The position numbers and the translations under genes were made by a program. Under the pieces are notes generated by a model. The model saw nothing but the letters and a program-made list of their open reading frames with translations. It did not search any database and was not told the DNA's origin. Positions 59,362 through 64,000 of a DNA stretch of 64,000 nucleotides are shown here, one piece after another. The number at the start of each line of letters is the position of its first letter. Positions within the stretch are counted from its first letter, which is position 1. This DNA comes from Pelobacter sp. (GTDB lineage Bacteria; Desulfobacterota; Desulfuromonadia; Geobacterales; Pseudopelobacteraceae). The DNA is taken from NCBI GenBank assembly GCA_030824515.1, contig JAVBXN010000020.1, forward strand, positions 62,001 to 126,000. Reading direction: 5' to 3'.

Positions 59362-60609
59362 TTACTCCCCCTTGTAATCCGACACGTGTCGAGTGCGGAT
59401 CGCCTGTGCTCGCGCCGCCAACAGTTCCGCGTGCTTGGTCAGCGCGGGCTGGATTATCGCGGGTTCAATCACATCAATGAGTTCTCTAACGCCCGGGTAC
59501 ACCAGCGGTTCAAGAACCCAGTTGTACTTCGCTTTAAGATCCATAAACATTGCAAAGGGACTTTCTCCCTCTGCAATAATCGGCACGAACGGGACCATGT
59601 AATCTGGTACGGTGGCCTGCAACTCCAGTGGGCTTGACTTCGGATTTGTGATGTCAGCAATGATGAAACGGCACAGACCGGCGAGCGTTTTTACTGTCTC
59701 GGTAAAGTCGCGCGCGGTAGGCTTAGCGAAATCAAAAATAATTGCCACGTAACCGCGCCGACGTAACTCCATTTGGAGGGCGTCAAGCACTTCCTTGCGC
59801 TCAGCAATGAACCTGCCGAGGATCAGGACACCTTTCTTACATACGGTATCAATCACACCTCGGATTTTGGGATTGGTGAGCAGTAAGTAAACAAACTGTG
59901 CGACTTCAATGTTGTCCACTTTTACTTCGGGCTGCCCTTCTGGCGTCACAATCAGGTCGCGGCGCAAAGCGTCATTATCGTCGATCTCCACGTCCCATGC
60001 TGATACGCCATATACGCGGCAACCGCACAGATCGGTTCCATGCAGATTGGCGCCCACAAGATTCGCACATTCGAGATTTGCTTCCCGCAGGTGAGCGTTA
60101 CACAGATTGGCGCCGGCAAGATTGGCTTCACTGAGATCGGATCCGGTTAAATCGGCCTCGCGCAGATCTGCCCCACGCAGATCAACTCCCATCAGCCTTG
60201 CACCGCGCAACTGCACGTTCCTGAGGCTTGCACGTTGGAAGTTCGAACCCTTCATTGCAACCCAGGAAAGCTGTTCAGGAACGAACTTGGCCCCGTCGAA
60301 CCTCACTCCACGAAGGTCCGCATAGCCGAGACATACATCCTTGAACACTGCTCCACGCAGGTCAATTGCTGGTACGGTAAGTGACTTGATGTAGTCACCC
60401 TTGCCCCAATAGCCCATCTTTCCGGGCCGGTCTTTTGTTTCTCTACGGACATATCGAGCCTGCCTCCTGAGCTTGTATTCCGACCAGACCAGAAGAGCGG
60501 TCTCTCGTTCCGAACTGCGGATTGGAGACTCTGAAAGACTAATGAATTGATCAAGATCCTCCCAATTACCAATAAAGCCAGGCTGCTGGGATCGTAAAGT
60601 TTGGTTCAT
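59362..60609 (-). CDS. Pentapeptide-repeat protein with C-terminal Rossmann/TIR-like domain
   Basis: A 415-residue cytoplasmic protein. Residues about 82-202 are pentapeptide repeats (A[DN]LxG units such as ADLTGSDLSEANLAGANL) forming a right-handed beta-helix. Residues about 255-375 look like a TIR- or nucleoside-deoxyribosyltransferase-like Rossmann domain: GVLILGRFIAERKEVLD, then ADITNPKSSPLELQ with a candidate catalytic Glu329, then VPIIAEGE. Domain assignment of the second half is by pattern only. GGAGG lies 8 nt before the ATG at 60609. Confidence 0.82.
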   Translation of the reverse strand: MNQTLRSQQPGFIGNWEDLDQFISLSESPIRSSERETALLVWSEYKLRRQARYVRRETKDRPGKMGYWGKGDYIKSLTVPAIDLRGAVFKDVCLGYADLRGVRFDGAKFVPEQLSWVAMKGSNFQRASLRNVQLRGARLMGVDLRGADLREADLTGSDLSEANLAGANLCNAHLREANLECANLVGANLHGTDLCGCRVYGVSAWDVEIDDNDALRRDLIVTPEGQPEVKVDNIEVAQFVYLLLTNPKIRGVIDTVCKKGVLILGRFIAERKEVLDALQMELRRRGYVAIIFDFAKPTARDFTETVKTLAGLCRFIIADITNPKSSPLELQATVPDYMVPFVPIIAEGESPFAMFMDLKAKYNWVLEPLVYPGVRELIDVIEPAIIQPALTKHAELLAARAQAIRTRHVSDYKGE

Positions 60610-60921
60610 GTCAGGGCCTCCATTCTGAAAGTTCATCGGCCAACGAGCGGGAAAAGTACCAGCGTCAGTCCCGTGTTTTTTCTGGTATTACCTCTGGCCA
60701 TGTATTGTTTAGTATCAGGTTGCATCATGCAGCAGGAAATCAACATTCAAGTCAGTTTAAAGAAACGTGGAGTTGTGCTAATGCAGCCGGAATACATGGT
60801 GATACTGTTTGATACAGTCTGAATCATATCAAAACAAATTGAAGCCGGTTAGCCATGCCGGCAGATTTCAGAAGACCATACGAACAGGCACGCCGACCAA
60901 GTTACACAGCCACAAGTGATC
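60610..60921. other. 312-nt gap, no gene supported
   Basis: A 73-codon plus-strand frame crosses this region but starts inside the pentapeptide gene and lacks a ribosome site. TGTTTGATA (60807 region) and TATCAAAACA form an imperfect inverted repeat near 60808-60836. Nothing else seen. Confidence 0.4.
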
Positions 60922-61758
60922 TTAAAATTGTGTTATCAGTTCGGAAATGCGGGTTACATCCGGAAAATAATGGTGCATCAGGTATCCGGCAAGGATCGCC
61001 AATGCCAGAGTCACAATAAATGGTATGCCGGTTGTTTTGAAAACGCTTCCCATCCAATCGGCGCTGTCTATTCGTTTTGTTCCGCGTATGAGGCCAGCAG
61101 CCAGGATAAATTCAAAGGCGGCTTCCGACAGGATAAAAGGGGCCTCGTAGACTAGATATACACCCGCGCCGACCATAACAGCCATGATCGCGGCCAAAAC
61201 CGAGAACACAACCACGGCTACGACTCCACCCTCATCGCCGAGCGCTCCCGATACGACATCTCCGGCCACATCACCCACTGCGTCACCGATACCGCCGCCA
61301 GTGTCAATGCCTCCGGAAAAGATATCCGGGTTGCTGTCAGCAAATGCATTGCCCGTTTCGCCAAAGCTGTCAGTCACTCCACCACCGTCGAAAGCGCCTC
61401 CACCCCCATGAAAAATCTCTCCGGCGCTGACAGCACCGTCTGATGAAAATGAAATCGGCGTGTCAGGCAAAAAATTACCCGCATCGAGAGAATTGTTGTG
61501 CGCCTTTTGTACAGCCGGTTGCGGTGTAATGTATTTTAACCAGAGTTTGACCGAGATGAAGAAGATGAGATAAGCGAAGATGACCGCAAGCGGATAGCGC
61601 AGCATCACGTTTTCCATACTCAGGCCCAGCAATAATCTCGTTGCCAAGAAGCCGGAACACACCGTTGCCATCAGGATCAGCGACATATGGAAACGTAACG
61701 AATGACGTTTCTTGAAGCGCTCCGTAAATTTGATTTTGTGTTGAAATAGATTTGTCAT
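60922..61758 (-). CDS. Membrane protein with glycine/aspartate-rich loop
   Basis: A 278-residue protein with two N-terminal transmembrane helices (about 25-72), a long Gly/Asp/Ser-rich region (about 90-175, e.g. FHGGGGAFDGGG), then three further helices (about 178-265). The layout resembles YgcG-like or TPM-associated membrane proteins with a Gly-rich stretch, but no family is recognised. Start ATG at 61758 has no strong ribosome site. Confidence 0.7.
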   Translation of the reverse strand: MTNLFQHKIKFTERFKKRHSLRFHMSLILMATVCSGFLATRLLLGLSMENVMLRYPLAVIFAYLIFFISVKLWLKYITPQPAVQKAHNNSLDAGNFLPDTPISFSSDGAVSAGEIFHGGGGAFDGGGVTDSFGETGNAFADSNPDIFSGGIDTGGGIGDAVGDVAGDVVSGALGDEGGVVAVVVFSVLAAIMAVMVGAGVYLVYEAPFILSEAAFEFILAAGLIRGTKRIDSADWMGSVFKTTGIPFIVTLALAILAGYLMHHYFPDVTRISELITQF

Positions 61759-61907
61759 ATTTTATGCCGAGGGGTGTGTGAGTTAATATGACTATCTGGC
61801 GTGTTGGCCAGATACACTGTGATATCAGCCGTTTTTTAGGTATGACGATACATATCTCAGTAGACCGCCACATTGTTCATGGTTAAGACATTGCCCCCGA
61901 GCAGAAG

Positions 61908-62159
61908 TGGTTTGAGGTCGGACCAAGTTAACAATCTAAAACATAACGAAAATATTGCATAATATGGCTATGTATTGTCCTTAAAGATACGTTTTTACCG
62001 GCAAAAATGAACTTCTAAGCATAGTGCTAGTAAGGGCAGTGAACCTTAAAATGCCTTTTTTAACCCCAATAACGAGCTTTTAAGGCCTGAAAACGGCTAT
62101 TATTTGAACTATTGATTAGTGAATTCAGCATGTTAACTTGGTCCGACCCCAGCCCTACT
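61908..62159. repeat. 252-bp MITE-like repeat, copy 1
   Basis: Non-coding repeat with perfect 17-bp terminal inverted repeats (GGTCGGACCAAGTTAAC at 61916-61932 and its complement at 62132-62148). Nearly identical to 63343-63594 in the same orientation and of exactly the same length. It ends 32 nt beyond the stop of the RES gene. Confidence 0.85.
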
Positions 62160-62191
62160 CAGGATGCTGTCCCCAAAATTATCCTGCCGTC

Positions 62192-63298
62192 TTATTGACC
62201 AAGTTTTTGCAAATTGATTTTTGAGAAGCTCATTGAGTTGAGGACTTGTTCCATATGTCCAAATTCGGTGTGCTGGTAGGACCTCATGTGGTTCAATATA
62301 TTGAAGTCAAACTTACTATTAAGTGATGTTTGCGTAGGACAATTTAAAGATTTGGCGAAGTTCCAAGATATCGGCTCAGTCAACTCAAACATTTCAATCA
62401 AGTGCTTGCAAAAGCCAGAATTTTTGTGCTGTTTTGCGGGAAAGACATAGTTTGTAAACAAAGATTGATCAAGGTTGTAATCAGGAAGAGACATGCTCGC
62501 ATATTTAATAGCATCAATGCCATGAGAATCGGTCACCCATTCAAGTAAAATCTGAGGGATTATGTACTCTTCCTTGAATAAGTTTTTGCATTCTTTTTCT
62601 ATCACTGAGCATGAGAGAATCAACGGAAAGAGGATCAATTTAAAAACGGCTTTAAAAACGTGAAAATCGCGAAAGTCATCATCACCTTCTGTATTCATCA
62701 AGATACGTTTGTCTTGTGCAGCAGGGAAGGTCAGATCAAGTATTTTTGCAGAATGTTTATTTAGCCTAAACTTACTAACAAACATATTCTCAAAGCTTGG
62801 TCTATTAAGTTCCTCCCAACAGACATAAATGGACGAACCGAAGTACAGGCAGGGATATCCATTGATGCTAAAGCGCTGGTTCCTTACAAATCCTCTGTAC
62901 TCAAAGGGGACATGGAAAATGTTTTCTCTTAGTAAATATCTGCTATCTGATTCTCTGATTCTAAACAGGCTGATTTCTTCTGGGTATTTTATTCTATTCC
63001 TAATGCTATTATAAATAAAATCACTGAGGCCCGAAACTGATTCATCAAAACAACTATACGCCTTATGTGGCTTTCCATGAAGGTAGTGTGTAATAGTGGC
63101 TAATAGACCCTTGCACAATTGTTTAATCTTTGGCAGCTCCAGCAAAATAATATTTGTAAATTTAGTATCATTTTCTAATTTAGCTAATAGGTCGATGTAT
63201 CTGTCGAATTTCATCTTAAGGATAGCTCCTGACTGCTTCTTATTTCTCTGGACAGGTAGCTTAAAGACATCATCGTTCAGGAGTTCAAATAATTTCAT
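62192..63298 (-). CDS. RES-domain protein
   Basis: A 368-residue AT-rich gene product. The RES pattern is seen at about 111-165: LFRIRESD, HVPFEYRG (129-136), RFSINGYPCLYFGSS (142-156), CWEEL. RES domains are NAD-degrading toxins when paired with Xre-type antitoxins; this longer form, with extra N- and C-terminal regions and no adjacent antitoxin, is of unknown role. The ATG at 63298 follows AGAGGT; the open frame up to 63361 lies in the repeat and is not used. Codon use and low GC differ from the rest of the window, suggesting transfer. Two MITE-like repeats flank it. Confidence 0.75.
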   Translation of the reverse strand: MKLFELLNDDVFKLPVQRNKKQSGAILKMKFDRYIDLLAKLENDTKFTNIILLELPKIKQLCKGLLATITHYLHGKPHKAYSCFDESVSGLSDFIYNSIRNRIKYPEEISLFRIRESDSRYLLRENIFHVPFEYRGFVRNQRFSINGYPCLYFGSSIYVCWEELNRPSFENMFVSKFRLNKHSAKILDLTFPAAQDKRILMNTEGDDDFRDFHVFKAVFKLILFPLILSCSVIEKECKNLFKEEYIIPQILLEWVTDSHGIDAIKYASMSLPDYNLDQSLFTNYVFPAKQHKNSGFCKHLIEMFELTEPISWNFAKSLNCPTQTSLNSKFDFNILNHMRSYQHTEFGHMEQVLNSMSFSKINLQKLGQ

Positions 63299-63342
63299 AA
63301 TACCTCTTGCGACCAACGGGGCTGAGGGTGTGCGGGCTTCAC

Positions 63343-63594
63343 TGGTTTGGGGTCGGACCAAGTTAACAACCTAAAACATAACGAAAATATTGCATAATAT
63401 GGCCATGCTTTGTCCTTAAAGATACGTTTTTACCGGCAAAAATGAACTTCTAAGCATAGTGCTAGTAAGGGCAGTTAACCTTAAAATGTCTTTTTTAACC
63501 CCAATAACGAGTTTTTAAGGCCTGAAAACGGCTATAATTTGAACTATTGGTTAGTGAATTCAGCATGTTAACTTGGTCCGACCCCAGCCCTACT
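63343..63594. repeat. 252-bp MITE-like repeat, copy 2
   Basis: Same sequence and orientation as copy 1 with a few substitutions and no length change; the same 17-bp terminal inverted repeats. It begins 44 nt upstream of the RES gene start. Confidence 0.85.
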
Positions 63595-63663
63595 GGCTGG
63601 TAGATTAACATCGAATATCTGAAAGTCAAGCATGACCCCAGAAGTTGCACTGGGATCTGTGCG

Positions 63664-63729
63664 GGGGGTGTCGGGTAACTGGCATCTCTACCGCGACACC
63701 CCAGAGGTGGCCTGACCCCAGAGGTGGCC
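63664..63729. repeat. REP-like hairpin and tandem CCCCAGAGGTGGCC repeat
   Basis: GGGGTGTCG pairs with CGACACCCC across about 20 nt, and CCCCAGAGGTGGCC occurs at 63699 and 63716. Palindromic, GC-rich and intergenic, as for REP/BIME elements. Confidence 0.55.
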
Positions 63730-63823
63730 CCACTTGCTGGCTCGCTTTAAAAACAAGGTTTCGGTTGCTCATTGGAAATCTTAGTTTTATTGTTGTATCT
63801 CAAAATTTTATAGAGGAGGTCAA

Positions 63824-64000
63824 ATGTTTAATTTTAAGAACCTTATTGTCTTTTTTCTGATTTTGATTGCATCTAATTCAGAAGCCAACCAATTTAATAT
63901 CATATCAGACGATAGAGATCCGCCAATAAAAAGAACAGTTAAAGTCAATATTGACAATAGGGTAACGGGGCAGCAGTTAAGCAAGAATGCGCAGGAAATA
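63824..64000 (+). CDS. Secreted protein (C-terminus beyond window)
   Basis: The first 59 codons of a gene with a strong GAGGAGGT site. It begins MFNFKNLIVFFLILIASNS, a signal peptide with predicted cleavage near SEA-NQF, then QFNIISDDRDPPIKRTVKVN. AT-rich like the RES gene. Family not recognisable from this fragment. Confidence 0.7.
   Translation, partial: MFNFKNLIVFFLILIASNSEANQFNIISDDRDPPIKRTVKVNIDNRVTGQQLSKNAQEI

Noticed and set aside
60601-60822. 73-codon plus-strand frame with a lipobox-like VSGC
   Set aside because: Starts inside the pentapeptide gene, lacks a ribosome site, and the Cys is too far from the N-terminus for a lipoprotein signal.
61908-63594. CRISPR array
   Set aside because: Only two long repeats flank a gene; no short regularly spaced repeats anywhere in the window.

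Overview
The window looks like chromosome of a Geobacter-like bacterium (Desulfuromonadota, formerly Deltaproteobacteria). This is inferred from gene content: a yceD-rpmF-plsX-fabH-fabD cluster, many PAS-rich sensors, two HD-GYP proteins, two sigma-54 activators with -24/-12 promoters, and a TreYZ/TreS trehalose cluster. No rRNA, tRNA or CRISPR array was seen. Most of the window is moderately GC-rich and densely coded. The last 3 kb is different: AT-rich, repeat-bearing and probably acquired.

Layout. 1-5000 (minus strand): the lipid/ribosomal operon yceD-rpmF-plsX-fabH-fabD behind a good sigma-70 promoter, with a first malQ upstream. 5190-8114 (plus): clpB and a small flagellar-rod-like protein, closed by a terminator. 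8199-15828 (minus): response regulator with degenerate GGDEF, D-2-hydroxyacid dehydrogenase, a 51-residue charged protein, ABC-F ATPase, YaiI-family protein, an unknown protein, an HD-GYP response regulator and a PAS histidine kinase. 16074-22275: Tat-lipoprotein MsrB, a divergent EamA transporter/MocR regulator pair, and a TPP-riboswitch-controlled thiED-thiC operon.

22388-36775 is the signalling core. An NtrC-like response regulator, a five-PAS histidine kinase and two ferritin-like proteins lie together. Both ferritin-like genes have a GG-N10-GC (sigma-54 type) promoter and upstream TGTTGCA inverted repeats, so the four genes look like one regulatory module. Next to it an 1823-bp insertion sequence splits a PAS-PAS-GAF-HD-GYP gene, leaving an 8-bp target duplication from which a 653-residue protein can be rebuilt exactly. 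A ferredoxin and a small membrane protein precede that broken gene. A second PAS/sigma-54 activator is followed by a DUF302 gene with a perfect -24/-12 promoter and palindromes upstream.

36790-48981 (plus): an operon with overlapping or closely coupled reading frames for alpha-glucan and trehalose metabolism: short leader ORF, treZ, GH57-like protein, treY, a second malQ, and a treS-maltokinase fusion. It should interconvert malto-oligosaccharides, maltose, maltose-1-phosphate and trehalose.

49151-61758 (mostly minus): PP2C phosphatase and CHASE2-Ser/Thr kinase pair, YfbR nucleotidase, a TumE/TumA-like toxin-antitoxin pair whose toxin appears leaderless, an NSS-family symporter, a secreted protein of unknown function, a response regulator-PAS-SpoIIE phosphatase, a small secreted repeat protein, a pentapeptide-repeat/Rossmann (TIR-like) fusion, and a Gly-rich membrane protein. 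61908-64000: an AT-rich RES-domain gene bracketed by two 252-bp MITE-like repeats, a REP-like hairpin, and the start of a secreted protein cut by the window edge.
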